A stretch of 64,000 nucleotides of DNA from Bradyrhizobium sp. SZCCHNS1050 (GCF_032484785.1 NZ_JAUETR010000001.1:434001-498000); one strand, 5' to 3'. Numbered from the stretch's first letter, positions 8,129 to 16,723 are shown. The notes: generated from the sequence alone by a model not told the origin. Program-made: numbers and translations.

Positions 8129-9127
8129 TCAGGGTTTATGTTCGTACTTGGTCGGCAGCTTGGCCATGACATCCTCGAAGCGCCGCGCCCAGGCGATGAC
8201 GTCGTCGATGCCCTGTTCCAGCGAGAAGGTGTCGCGCCAGCCGAGCTCGGTGCGCAGCTTGAAGCTGTCGAGCGTATACGCCGTGTCCTTGCCCGGACGC
8301 TCCGGGCCGATCTCGACGCAGTCCTCGAACGACTTGCCGAGACGGGCCAGGATCATCTCGACCAGGGTGCGGATCGAGACCAGCTCGTAGCCGGAGATGT
8401 GGTAGGTCTCGCCGAGCTTGCCGCTGCGGCCAATCTTCACGGTCGCATCCGACACGTCGGTCATGTGGATGAAGACGCGGATCGACTTGCCGCCGCCGTC
8501 CAGCCGGAGCTTCTGCCCGGTCATCGCGGCCACGATGGTGCGCGGCACGATGCGGTAGAGCTGCTGACCCGGACCGTACACGTTGGCGGCGCGCGTGAAG
8601 ACCACCGGGAACTGGTAGTTGGCGAAATAGGTCCGCAGGCTCATGTCGCCGGCGGCGCGCGACACCGCGTAGGGCGTCGACGGGTTGAACGGCGCATCCT
8701 CGCGCACCCAGCCCTCGGTCGAGCCGTAGACCTCCGGCGTCGTCACATGGACGTAGCGGTCGAGGCCGTCATAGTTGCGCAGGATGTCGTGCAGCCGGAC
8801 GGCGGAGACGACGTTGGTCATCATCCAATGGTCCGGGTACAGCCAGCTCTCGCCGACCATGCTCTGGGCCGCGAAATTCACGACGTGGGTCGGCCGCTCG
8901 GCTGCCAGCAGCGCCTTCAGCGCATCGAGATCGTGGTTGAGGTCGACGCGCTGGAAGCGGACCTTGCCGGCCCGCTTCTGCCATTTGTACGGCAGGAACG
9001 CGTCATGCGGCTCGTCCGAGCGGCTGGTCGCGATCACGTCGTGACCGGCCGCAGCCAGGAAGTCGACGAAGGTTGCGCCCGAAAACGAGTTCGAGCCGAG
9101 GATCAGGTACTTTTCGTTCGCAGCCAT
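8129..9127 (-). CDS. Extended SDR, GDP-mannose / dTDP-glucose 4,6-dehydratase-like
   Basis: 332 residues. The NAD loop is LILGSNSFSGATF (GxxxxxG variant, about residues 8-20). The segment TTPEVYGSTEG corresponds to the Ser/Thr-Asp-Glu catalytic region of dehydratases, with Pro in place of Asp. The catalytic tyrosine lies in TPYAVSRAAGDMS, so the lysine of YxxxK is Arg here. The downstream pattern AANVYGPGQQLYRIVPR and the LDGGGKSIRVFIH segment match RmlB/GMD-like proteins. It probably acts on an NDP-sugar, but whether it dehydrates or epimerises is uncertain because of the altered active site. It sits 12 bp after the SIS gene. Confidence 0.78.
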   Translation of the reverse strand: MAANEKYLILGSNSFSGATFVDFLAAAGHDVIATSRSDEPHDAFLPYKWQKRAGKVRFQRVDLNHDLDALKALLAAERPTHVVNFAAQSMVGESWLYPDHWMMTNVVSAVRLHDILRNYDGLDRYVHVTTPEVYGSTEGWVREDAPFNPSTPYAVSRAAGDMSLRTYFANYQFPVVFTRAANVYGPGQQLYRIVPRTIVAAMTGQKLRLDGGGKSIRVFIHMTDVSDATVKIGRSGKLGETYHISGYELVSIRTLVEMILARLGKSFEDCVEIGPERPGKDTAYTLDSFKLRTELGWRDTFSLEQGIDDVIAWARRFEDVMAKLPTKYEHKP

Positions 9128-9139
9128 CGTCCTTGCCCG

Positions 9140-9748
9140 TCAGACCTCGCGCGTCGTGATGATGTCGCCGCGCTGGGCGTACAGCCACTGCATGATCATG
9201 TGGCCGATCACCATCTGCGCGTCCTCGGCGATCTGCATGTCGTCGACCGCGAAATGGATCGGCACGTCGGCGAGCGCCTTGGCCTTGCCGCCGGAGAAGC
9301 CCAGCACGGCATAGCTGGTCATGCCGATCTTCTTGCCCTCTTCGAGCGCCTTCAGGATGTTCGGCGAGTTGCCGGAGCCGGAGAAGGTGATCAGCACGTC
9401 GCCCTTGCGCGCGAGCACCGCAAGTTGCAGCGAGAACACCTGGTCGTAGCCTTCGTCGTTGGCGAGGCAGGTGATCACGGACGGGTTCGACGACAGCGAG
9501 TGCACGCGCAGGCCCGAGCCGGGCGTCTTCGACAGCGCGTAGAGGAAATCGTTGGCGAGGTGGTTGGCGTTGCCGCCACTGCCGCCATTGCCGCAGAAGA
9601 ACACCTGGCGGCCGGTCTGCCAGCAATCGCGCAGATCATAGGCGAGCTTCTCGACCGGGCTCCAGTCGAAATCCTTCAGCACGGTGCTGAAGCGGCTGGT
9701 GTAGTCGGCGAACAGGCTGCCGGGGGTCTTGAAGGCCAGGACGTTCAT
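9140..9748 (-). CDS. SIS-domain sugar-phosphate isomerase, GmhA-like
   Basis: 202 residues from the ATG that overlaps the upstream stop (ATGA) and has AGGAGG about 8 bases before it. The SIS fold shows VFFCGNGGSGGNANHLAND (about residues 45-63) and LITFSGSGNSPNILKAL, equivalent to the phosphate-binding Ser loops of GmhA. C-terminal EDAQMVIGHMIMQWL supplies the conserved His region. GmhA converts sedoheptulose 7-phosphate to D-glycero-D-manno-heptose 7-phosphate. This copy differs clearly from the bona fide gmhA at 30884 and probably acts on another ketose phosphate, perhaps one made by the adjacent transketolase. Confidence 0.82.
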   Translation of the reverse strand: MNVLAFKTPGSLFADYTSRFSTVLKDFDWSPVEKLAYDLRDCWQTGRQVFFCGNGGSGGNANHLANDFLYALSKTPGSGLRVHSLSSNPSVITCLANDEGYDQVFSLQLAVLARKGDVLITFSGSGNSPNILKALEEGKKIGMTSYAVLGFSGGKAKALADVPIHFAVDDMQIAEDAQMVIGHMIMQWLYAQRGDIITTREV

Positions 9749-10683
9749 TTCACGACCTCCTTCTCCATCCATTTCAGATTGTACCAGCGGTCGTCGTTCT
9801 TGAGCTGGCCTTGCGAGTACATGCCGATGATTTCCTTGATCGCGTCCTCCACCGTCTTCTTCGGCCGGAAGCCGGTCGCGAGCAGGCGATCGGAGTTGAC
9901 GCGATAGCTGCGCGGGTCGTTCGAGGGCGTCACGATGACCTCGGCCGGCACGTGCTTGGTGACGAGCCTGGCGATGTCGAGGATCGAGATGTTCTCGAAG
10001 CCGGCATTGTAGATCCCGGTGTGCTCAGGATGATCGAGCAGGAAGAGATAGAGATCGGTGATGTCGTCGATGTGAATGTTCGGGCGAGTCTGGTCGCCGC
10101 CGAACACGGTGATGCGGCCGTTCATCAGCGCCTGCATCGTCAGCATGTTGACGGAGACGTCGAGCCGCTGGCGCGGAGAGTAGCCGCAGACGGTCGCGGG
10201 GCGCACGATCTGCACCACCATGTCGTCCTTGTAGGACAGCACGATGCGCTCGCCGCACATCTTGGTCTTGTTGTACTCGGAGATCGGCAGCAGCTCGAGA
10301 TCCTCGGTGACCTGCTCCTCTTCCTTGACGCCGTAGACGCTGCCGGAGGAGGCGTAGATGAAGCGCTTGATCCCGTGGCGATAGGCGCGATCGGCGAGCT
10401 GCATCGTGGCGAGGCAGGAGATCTCCCAGGTCAGCTTCGGGTCGAGATCGCCGCAGGGATCATTGGCGACGCTGGAGAGATGAATGATGGCGTCGACCCC
10501 GGTCAGGTCGATGGCGTCGGGATTGCGGACGTCGCCCTGGACGACGGTGAGATCCGGATGCGGCTCGAGGAAGTTGCCGAACCACATGATGTCGAATGCA
10601 ACGACCTTGTGGCCGGCCTTCAAGAGCTTCGGCACGAGCACGCTGCCCTTGTAGCCGCACGCTCCGGTCACGAATATCTTCAT
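9745..10683 (-). CDS. NAD-dependent epimerase/dehydratase (extended SDR)
   Basis: 312 residues. The start MKIFVTGACGYKGSVLVPKLL puts the Rossmann GxxGxxG at residues 7-13. The catalytic segment is YASSGSVYGVKEE followed by YNKTKMCGE (YxxxK intact). The substrate-binding part has IVRPATVCGYSPRQR and the HIDDITD strand. It resembles UDP-glucose 4-epimerase relatives in surface-sugar clusters and would invert a centre of an NDP-sugar. Together with the dehydratase-like and RmlD-like genes it makes three SDR steps in the operon. A gap of about 108 bp separates it from the nucleotidyltransferase upstream. Confidence 0.83.
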   Translation of the reverse strand: MKIFVTGACGYKGSVLVPKLLKAGHKVVAFDIMWFGNFLEPHPDLTVVQGDVRNPDAIDLTGVDAIIHLSSVANDPCGDLDPKLTWEISCLATMQLADRAYRHGIKRFIYASSGSVYGVKEEEQVTEDLELLPISEYNKTKMCGERIVLSYKDDMVVQIVRPATVCGYSPRQRLDVSVNMLTMQALMNGRITVFGGDQTRPNIHIDDITDLYLFLLDHPEHTGIYNAGFENISILDIARLVTKHVPAEVIVTPSNDPRSYRVNSDRLLATGFRPKKTVEDAIKEIIGMYSQGQLKNDDRWYNLKWMEKEVVK

Positions 10684-10791
10684 CTGAGCAATCCCCGTGG
10701 CTCGCCTGTCGTGTCGCCGGCTGGCGCGTCGCGCGCACCTTTATACAAATTGGCAGAAGAAGGTGACCAGCCCGGCGGCGAAACCCGCCCG

Positions 10792-11520
10792 TCAAGCGTC
10801 CCCGCCACGGCGTGGTTCGTGATTAAACTCCAAATGGGCCCGGCGCAAGCTTTCCGGGTTGCCGATGTCCCGATGATAACCGCTGGTTTCCACGCAGAAA
10901 ATGCGTCCCAAATAGTTGGGGATGATTTCCGTGGAGAGATCGACGATCGGCTTTCCCAGCGCGGCGATGTCGCCGATGACGGCGGGATCGAATACATAGA
11001 CCGCGCCATTGGCGAGGTTCCCGGGCGGATTCTTGACCTTTTCATGGAAGGCGAGCACGCGGTTCTGGCTGTCCAGCTCGAGAATGCCGCAAGACCGCGG
11101 ATCGTCGGTCCGGAACGCCAGCATGGTCATGACGCAGCCGGCCGGCCGGCCGCGATGAGCCGCAATCAGGCCGGCGACGTCGAAATCCGTGAGGTTGTCG
11201 GCATGAGCCACGAGGAACGGCTGCCCGCCAAACCAAGCCCGATTCGCCAGCACGGTACCGCCCGTGCCCAGCAATGCATCCTCATGAACAAGGTCGATGC
11301 GGGAGCGCCAGGGTGAGTTTTTCACGTGCGCGCGCACCTGCTCCGCCAGCCAATGCGTATTGAGTAGCGCGCGCTCGACACCGCCTTCGAATACGAGATC
11401 GAGCCAATAGTCCAGCAGCGGCCGATCATGCACCCTGACCAGACACTTCGGCGTGGTGTCGGTCAGCGGTCGCAGTCGGCTGCCGATTCCGGCCGCAAGC
11501 AGGAGGGCACGCATCAGCAC
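10792..11520 (-). CDS. Sugar-1-phosphate nucleotidyltransferase (HddC/RmlA/GlmU-like)
   Basis: 242 residues. The pyrophosphorylase signature is RALLLAAGIGSRLRPLTD followed by TPKCLVRV, giving G-x-G-x-R and the Pro-Lys pair (residues about 3-28). The metal-binding Asp is in FLVAHADNLTDFD. There is no left-handed helix domain, so it is a stand-alone transferase that makes an NDP-sugar from a sugar 1-phosphate. In GDP-heptose pathways this is the HddC step. It starts 6 bp after the stop of the domain-swapped HldE-like gene. Whether GTP, CTP, UTP or dTTP is used cannot be read from the sequence. Confidence 0.85.
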   Translation of the reverse strand: MLMRALLLAAGIGSRLRPLTDTTPKCLVRVHDRPLLDYWLDLVFEGGVERALLNTHWLAEQVRAHVKNSPWRSRIDLVHEDALLGTGGTVLANRAWFGGQPFLVAHADNLTDFDVAGLIAAHRGRPAGCVMTMLAFRTDDPRSCGILELDSQNRVLAFHEKVKNPPGNLANGAVYVFDPAVIGDIAALGKPIVDLSTEIIPNYLGRIFCVETSGYHRDIGNPESLRRAHLEFNHEPRRGGDA

Positions 11521-11526
11521 ATTCCC

Positions 11527-13032
11527 TCACTCTTGACTGAAACCGGTCTCGTCGATTTCGTTGACCAGTTCCGCTGTCGTCAGCGGCAGATTGCCAACGC
11601 GGGAGACCTGCAAAGCAGCGGCCAGCGAGCCGAGATATGAGGCCTGCCAGATGTCCGAACCGGCCCGCAGCGCCATCGACGAGGCCATGAAGAAGCTGTC
11701 ACCTGCCCCGGAGACATCCTTGGGCGAGGGATTGAATGCCGGCAGGCGGTCGTAATGCAGCACACCGTCGACCATCGTGTTGACCAGGACGCCTTCGGCG
11801 CCGAGGGTGATGACGAGATTGGTCGTGCACGCCCGCTGCGTCAGCCGATCGCTGATCACCGCAAGGCCGGAGGTGAAGTCGTTGAGCGCGACGCGCGCCT
11901 CGCGCTCGGTCGGGGTCAGCAGCGTCATATTCCGGAAACGCGAGACATCCCCGGTCTGCGAGGAGACCTGGCTGTCTGCAGCCATCATGACTCCCTTAGC
12001 TCTCGCGCGATCGGCGACGGCATCGACCAGGTCCTGTGGCAGACAGCCGTAGTTGAAGCAGGAGAACAGCAAGAGATCGCACGTCTTGAGAGCGCGCTCG
12101 ACCGAAGACAGCATCTGACGCTGGATTTCGGCATCGGCCGCATGCTGGCGCAGATGATTGACCCGCAGCAGCGTCTTGTTGAGCGCGCGGAAGCGCTGCT
12201 TGCGGGTAGTCGGCCGTGTGGAATCGACGAATGGATTGAAGATGACGCCGTGCTGCTCGAGCGTTGAGCGGGCGAAACGGGATGACTCGTCATCGCCAAC
12301 CAACGTAAAGAAGTTGACGTCCGCACCGAGACCGTGTGCGTGAGCTGCGACCGCGCCGGCGCCACCCACGAAGGTGCGCGTCATAAGCGGCGTGACCACG
12401 ATGGTCGGATCCTCCTGCGACATGCCAACCGCGTCGCAGGTGACATATTCGTCCACGATCAGGTCGCCGATCACGGCGACCCGCATGCCCGCGAGCTTGT
12501 TAAGCTGCCCCTTGAGCTGCGAGATCTCGAAGCCGTGACGCTTGGGGAATTCGAGCGGCTTGCGGACCGTCGAGATATCGACATTGGCATCGCGCTCCAG
12601 CAGCGACAGCGATGCGAACCGCAACTCGCCCGAGGAAAAGATCAGGCGCCCGCCATAGGAATCGACCGCCGCCTGTTCCGGATTGTCCCGGTCCTCGAAC
12701 TCCTTGCCCTTGACCACGACGGTGGGCCTGAGGTGTGCAATGAAATCCGACGGGCTCGTTTCGAGTCGCACGACATGGTGCACGAAGGAGATCGGCCGCA
12801 CATTATCGAGCCGCATGTCCTGCGGCAGGTTGACTCCCGGCGTCGCGTCCGGATTGACGCCGACGACGAGCACGTCGGCCCGCTCGGCGGCGAATTTCAA
12901 CAGCCGCAGGTGGCCGGGATGGACGACATTGAAGTTGCCAGACACGAACACAATGGTCTGCTTCGGCTCGCATGATGCGCGAATCGCCTGGCAAACCTGG
13001 TCCGTAGGCACTCGATCGATCGATTGGTCCAA
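11527..13032 (-). CDS. HldE-like bifunctional protein with reversed domain order: nucleotidyltransferase then PfkB sugar kinase
   Basis: About 501 residues from a TTG at 13032, chosen because GGAGG lies 8 bases upstream; in-frame GTG 13047 and TTG 13071 are alternatives. Residues about 25-150 form a cytidylyltransferase-like fold with the HPGH nucleotide motif at 38-41. Residues about 180-490 are a PfkB/ribokinase domain with GGAGAVAAHAHGLGA and the anion-hole motif DVSGAGD at 439-445 (last Asp catalytic). Canonical HldE, present at 27123-28595, has kinase first and nucleotidyltransferase last. It is probably the first gene of the operon and would phosphorylate and perhaps activate a heptose-like sugar. 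Confidence 0.85.
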   Translation of the reverse strand: MDQSIDRVPTDQVCQAIRASCEPKQTIVFVSGNFNVVHPGHLRLLKFAAERADVLVVGVNPDATPGVNLPQDMRLDNVRPISFVHHVVRLETSPSDFIAHLRPTVVVKGKEFEDRDNPEQAAVDSYGGRLIFSSGELRFASLSLLERDANVDISTVRKPLEFPKRHGFEISQLKGQLNKLAGMRVAVIGDLIVDEYVTCDAVGMSQEDPTIVVTPLMTRTFVGGAGAVAAHAHGLGADVNFFTLVGDDESSRFARSTLEQHGVIFNPFVDSTRPTTRKQRFRALNKTLLRVNHLRQHAADAEIQRQMLSSVERALKTCDLLLFSCFNYGCLPQDLVDAVADRARAKGVMMAADSQVSSQTGDVSRFRNMTLLTPTEREARVALNDFTSGLAVISDRLTQRACTTNLVITLGAEGVLVNTMVDGVLHYDRLPAFNPSPKDVSGAGDSFFMASSMALRAGSDIWQASYLGSLAAALQVSRVGNLPLTTAELVNEIDETGFSQE

Positions 13033-13067
13033 GGAACCCGCCTCCACCTGACGGCATACAAACGCCG

Positions 13068-13424
13068 TCAATCACGTCCCGGCCGGCGTTTTACCCTAAC
13101 AATATCACCGACCATAAGCCCCGAATAACCCAACTCTGCGGCGGAGAGAAGCGAGATCGGAAGAATCAAGGATTTAAGAACGCATTCTTCCGATATCTCG
13201 TGCTTGATGGCGCCGATCGCATCGTACTCGCCACGGACCAAGCGGTTGTTCGGATCGAACGTCCAGACAACCGAGCTGTTCAGCACCACGTAGTCGTTGA
13301 ACGGAGTGCTGCCAAACGTCAAACCGAGCGCCTTTTCCTGTCTAACGGTCAGCGCATGGGTGATGGCTTCGCCCGGCGCCAGGTAGGTCCGGCCCCGGCA
13401 GGGTCGCATACGCCGTCGCGCCAT
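13068..13424 (-). pseudogene. Remnant of an NF038122-type metalloprotease
   Basis: The frame contains YDAIGAIKHEISEE, which I recognise from a family of exported putative metalloproteases whose motif reads YDAIGAIEHEI(S/T)EVMGR. Upstream in the same frame is GLTFGSTPFNDYVVLNSS, also family-like. After HEISEE the family continuation is lost, and there is no signal peptide or proper start, so this is a decayed fragment, probably with a frameshift just after the motif. It lies immediately upstream of the sugar operon. Confidence 0.45.
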
Positions 13425-13713
13425 GGTGCGATTCGGAAATCGAAATACCGGCCAGCGCGCATGACAGCAACCGTCGCGCGCACCTTTTCCTACGCACCAT
13501 ACCGTTCATTCCGGGCCCGCACCGGACTTGGTCCGGAGTTCAAGAACGTCCGCAGCTCGGTTTCCCCCGCTGACGTCAACAGCACCAGTGAAGGACGCCG
13601 CGCACGTCGAAAGGGCCGAAATCGCGTAAAATCAATAACATGACCGCCAGTTGCCCGACAATAGGATATGCCATATAGAGCGCGGGCTAACGAGAGCTAA
13701 GAGCGCTGCAGGA
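13425..13713. promoter_or_regulatory. Divergent intergenic region between the sugar operon and the wzm/wzt exporter
   Basis: No coding sequence is supported here. Together with the decayed fragment to its left it separates the minus-strand sugar operon from the plus-strand ABC exporter, so promoters for the exporter, and perhaps the operon, should lie here or just left of it. No convincing -35/-10 pair or operator could be picked out by eye. The region around 13620-13690 is distinctly richer in A and T than the genes around it. Confidence 0.35.
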
Positions 13714-14601
13714 ATGATGACGGCAGGTTTAGACCGACAAGTTGATGCGGCGCGCGTCGAGCAGCCGAAGCAGGACGGAACACCCGTCGTCGTTTACTTC
13801 GGCACCGGCCGCTCCCGAGGCAAGGCAGCGATCGCGGACATTTTCGCGGGCTTGCATCAGTGGCGGCTGTGGGTCTCGCTTGCCTCGCTCGACGTCAAGC
13901 AGCGGTATCGGCGCGCCGTGCTCGGCCCGTTCTGGATCACGATCAGCATGTCGATCCTGGTGCTGACGCTCGGCACCGTCTACGCGGGCCTGTTCAAGCA
14001 GGATGTCCACTCGTTCCTGCCTTATGTCGCAGCCGGCTTCATCGTGTGGAACTTCTGCACGGGAACAATCAACGAGAGCACGCTTGCCTTCGTGCAGGCG
14101 GACGGGCTGATCAAGCAAGGCGGGCTGCCGCTCTCATTGCACATTTTTCGGACCATCTTCCGCAATTTCATCATCAATGCGCACAACCTTGCAGTCATGG
14201 TGCTGCTGTACATCTGGCAGCCCACACTGTTGAACTGGCATCTGGTGCTGCTAGTGCCGGGTCTGCTGCTTATGCTGGCCAATTTCGCCTGGCTCTCGAT
14301 TGTCATTGGCGTCTTCTGCACCCGCTTCCGCGACCTGCCGCCGATCATCGCCAACATTCTGCAGATTCTATTCTTCGTCACCCCGGTGATGTACCGACCT
14401 GAAACACTGCCCCAACACCTGTCGTGGTTCGTCAATCTGAACCCCTTCTACTACCTGATGGAGGTCGTCCGAAACCCTCTTCTGGGCAATGCTCCTCCTC
14501 CTGCGGCCTATCTGGTGCTCGTCTTCTGCGCGATCGGCGGCTCGTTGCTGACCTTCTGGTTCTTCGGCAGGACACGCCAACGCATCGCCTATTGGCTGTA
14601 A
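13714..14601 (+). CDS. wzm: ABC-2 type polysaccharide exporter permease (Wzm-like)
   Basis: 295 residues from ATG 13714 (a second ATG follows directly; GCAGGA precedes). The N-terminal ~50 residues are cytoplasmic; the conserved amphipathic start of the ABC-2 domain reads SLDVKQRYRRAVLGPFW. About six membrane segments follow, among them ISMSILVLTLGTVYAGL, VVLLYIW-type and YLVLVFCAIGGSLLTFW stretches, and the family pattern ILFFVTPVMYRPETLP lies before the last pair. With the next gene it would move an undecaprenyl-linked glycan across the inner membrane. It is transcribed away from the sugar operon. Confidence 0.88.
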   Translation: MMTAGLDRQVDAARVEQPKQDGTPVVVYFGTGRSRGKAAIADIFAGLHQWRLWVSLASLDVKQRYRRAVLGPFWITISMSILVLTLGTVYAGLFKQDVHSFLPYVAAGFIVWNFCTGTINESTLAFVQADGLIKQGGLPLSLHIFRTIFRNFIINAHNLAVMVLLYIWQPTLLNWHLVLLVPGLLLMLANFAWLSIVIGVFCTRFRDLPPIIANILQILFFVTPVMYRPETLPQHLSWFVNLNPFYYLMEVVRNPLLGNAPPPAAYLVLVFCAIGGSLLTFWFFGRTRQRIAYWL

Positions 14602-14766
14602 CTGGACTGGCGAACCGGCGGCTTCCCTTGAGGCGAGGGTAAGGTTCGAGGTCGCGGCCTCACCGGAAAAGTGGAATTGCCGATGCTCCTAAGCTTCCGA
14701 AGTTCAGCTAGGAGCCAGTCAGGAATACGTACGAACTTCGAAAACCGGAGCACCAGAGTGACGTCT

Positions 14767-15555
14767 ATGGCTACACTCCCGATACAACGCAGGCGGTTGA
14801 GCTCGGTCAAGTTCGAACATGTCCACATCGAATTTCCGATCTATACGGCGCACGGTCGATCGATCAAGCGTTCGATGCTGCAATACACGACCGGTGGCCG
14901 CATCGGCGTCGGCTCAGATCAGAGGGTCGTGGTGTCGTCCCTCAATGATGTCACGCTCACCGCAGAACACGGCGAGCGCATCGGCCTGATCGGGCACAAC
15001 GGCGCCGGCAAATCGACCATGCTGCGCGCGGTCTCGGGCGTCTACGAGCCGGTGCGAGGCTCCATCACTGTATGCGGCCGCGTGGCATCGCTGATCGATC
15101 TGACGCTCGGCATGGACTTGGAAGCCAGCGGATACGAGAATATCCGTATCCGTTGCATGCTGCTTGGCCTCAAGCGCGACGAGGTCGACCTTCATATCGA
15201 CGACATCGCAGAACATACCGAACTAGGTGACTTCCTGGAAATGCCAGTCCGTACCTATTCGAGCGGTATGGTGCTGAGGCTCGCCTTCGCAATCTCGACC
15301 TCGATCACGCCGGACATTCTACTGATGGACGAGTGGATCGGCGCGGGAGATGCGTCATTCATCAAAAAGGCCCAGGCGCGCCTGCAAGGCCTGCTCGGCC
15401 GCACCGGCATCCTGTTCATCGCGTCCCATTCGGAGGACATCGTCAAAAGCAACTGCACCCGCGCGATCTGGCTCGAAAAGGGTGCCGTTCGCGCCGACGG
15501 CAAGCCGGAACATGTCTGGCGCGACTATCAGGCGTGGAGTTCGGCTCCCGCCTGA
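14767..15555 (+). CDS. wzt: Polysaccharide exporter ATP-binding protein (Wzt-like, short form)
   Basis: 262 residues from ATG 14767; GTG 14758 is a possible alternative start, and the frame further upstream lacks family similarity. Walker A is GHNGAGKST, the ABC signature is YSSGMVLRLAFAI, Walker B is ILLMDEWIGAGD, and the switch His is in FIASHSED. These variants are typical of the ABCA/Wzt-type O-antigen and teichoic acid transporters. It ends at the nucleotide-binding domain, with no C-terminal carbohydrate-binding domain, so export should not need a modified chain end recognised by Wzt. It pairs with the permease upstream. Confidence 0.88.
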   Translation: MATLPIQRRRLSSVKFEHVHIEFPIYTAHGRSIKRSMLQYTTGGRIGVGSDQRVVVSSLNDVTLTAEHGERIGLIGHNGAGKSTMLRAVSGVYEPVRGSITVCGRVASLIDLTLGMDLEASGYENIRIRCMLLGLKRDEVDLHIDDIAEHTELGDFLEMPVRTYSSGMVLRLAFAISTSITPDILLMDEWIGAGDASFIKKAQARLQGLLGRTGILFIASHSEDIVKSNCTRAIWLEKGAVRADGKPEHVWRDYQAWSSAPA

Positions 15556-15799
15556 GATTTACAGACTCGTGCCTCGAATTCAGGCAAGCCCGATTGGTCT
15601 TGGTGGATTCCGAACGCATTGCTGTGAACTGAACTTGGTAGAACGGTAGAACTCGCTTAAATAACTACTTTCGTACCATCCACCTAATCGGGCGATACCC
15701 TTACGTGCGCGCGGTTGGCGGGCTTGTTTGAGAGCGCATAGAACGATGATTGGGCGATCTGCGAATCGACTTGGAATTCGCTCACACCGCAGCTTTAAT

Positions 15800-16291
15800 T
15801 CACCCATTCGGCGATTGAAAAATTGGTTGTTCCCCCCGAGCAAAGGTCGATTTCAGGATCAATCTAGTTGGGTCGGATAACGTCAAGACATCACAATCTG
15901 ACTGGCTGAAATAGCCAAGTTCAGACATTTGACCGATGCTGGGCTGGCGATCCTGGTCGATGATCGTTCCCTGGAAGGCGATCGTAGTGAAAAAAGAGAC
16001 ATCGCCATTGCGGTATTTGACAAGGAACTCGGGGCCGCCAAAGACCCCTATCAAGCTCTCGATCGCGACAAAAAAGCCAGTTTCCTCAAAACACTCACGA
16101 ACAGCCGCATCGGCTGGCTGCTCCCCCGGCCAGATAGCTCCTCCGGGAAGCGTCCACAAGCCCATTTCAGCATCTTTCCCTAGCAGGACACATCCTCGTT
16201 CGTCGAGAATTGACACAGAAACGACGGGCAACAGAACATGATCGTGCCCGACATGCGCACGCAGACCTTTCAAATACGTTGATATAGGCAT
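15800..16291 (-). CDS. Nudix hydrolase
   Basis: 163 residues from ATG 16291; GTG 16303 is also in frame. The Nudix box is complete: GGAIWPGEQPADAAVRECFEETGF matches Gx5Ex7REUxEExGU (shown here in outline, about residues 53-76). The N-terminus ISTYLKGLRAHVGHDHVLLP resembles GDP-mannose mannosyl hydrolase-like and other sugar-nucleotide Nudix enzymes. It may hydrolyse an NDP-sugar or a damaged nucleotide. It sits alone, convergent to wzt with about 245 bp of non-coding sequence between them in which I see nothing. Confidence 0.82.
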   Translation of the reverse strand: MPISTYLKGLRAHVGHDHVLLPVVSVSILDERGCVLLGKDAEMGLWTLPGGAIWPGEQPADAAVRECFEETGFFVAIESLIGVFGGPEFLVKYRNGDVSFFTTIAFQGTIIDQDRQPSIGQMSELGYFSQSDCDVLTLSDPTRLILKSTFARGEQPIFQSPNG

Positions 16292-16690
16292 CGCGCGGAC
16301 CACCCAGGGCCAAAGTTGCTAAGACAAGGGCTTGTCGTATACCTCGTAAAGGAAACGGGTATGGTAATCGCCCTTTTGCAAGTCTTTTCTACAATAGCAG
16401 TCATTTTCGGCCGGAGCTATCCGTTCTCGATGACCGAGAGACTACATTGATTGGCGATGCGAACAGGTGCCTCACCAGCTGGGGTGGACGCTTTGCGGGG
16501 TGTGACGCTTCAAAAACCCCAGCCCTCCGGTGGAGAAGTAGCGCATCACCGCGGCAGCTCTGATGCGGCGACCCGCGGCGGCGCCGGCAGATTTGCATGA
16601 TGATCCGGATCCCCTCCGGCACACGGATGTGGCCCGCAAGCGGTCACAGGTCGTGGTCGAGTAGCTCAGCCATTTGGCTTCGCCCTCACA
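16292..16690. other. Intergenic stretch, including the possible 3' tail of a group II intron
   Basis: About 400 bp with no supported gene. The left 150 bp is richer in A and T than its surroundings and may carry the Nudix promoter. The right part probably holds what is left of intron domain VI and the sequence beyond the 3' splice site; the exact boundary is not visible. Confidence 0.3.
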
Positions 16691-16723
16691 GATCCGGGCA
16701 TGCGGCTTTCCCGCACCTGGCTC
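16691..16723 (-). ncRNA. Group II intron domain V-like hairpin
   Basis: The minus strand reads GAGCCAGGTGCGGGAAAG then CCGCATGCCCGGATC: an AGC catalytic-triad position in GAGCC, a stem, a GAAA tetraloop and a returning strand, close to the 34-nt domain V. It lies just downstream of the maturase remnant, where domain V should be. Confidence 0.65.

Noticed and set aside
4495..9907. Two long plus-strand open frames (about 750 and 870 codons)
   Set aside because: Antisense to dehydrogenase, transketolase, SDR and SIS genes that are well supported. Low-complexity translation.
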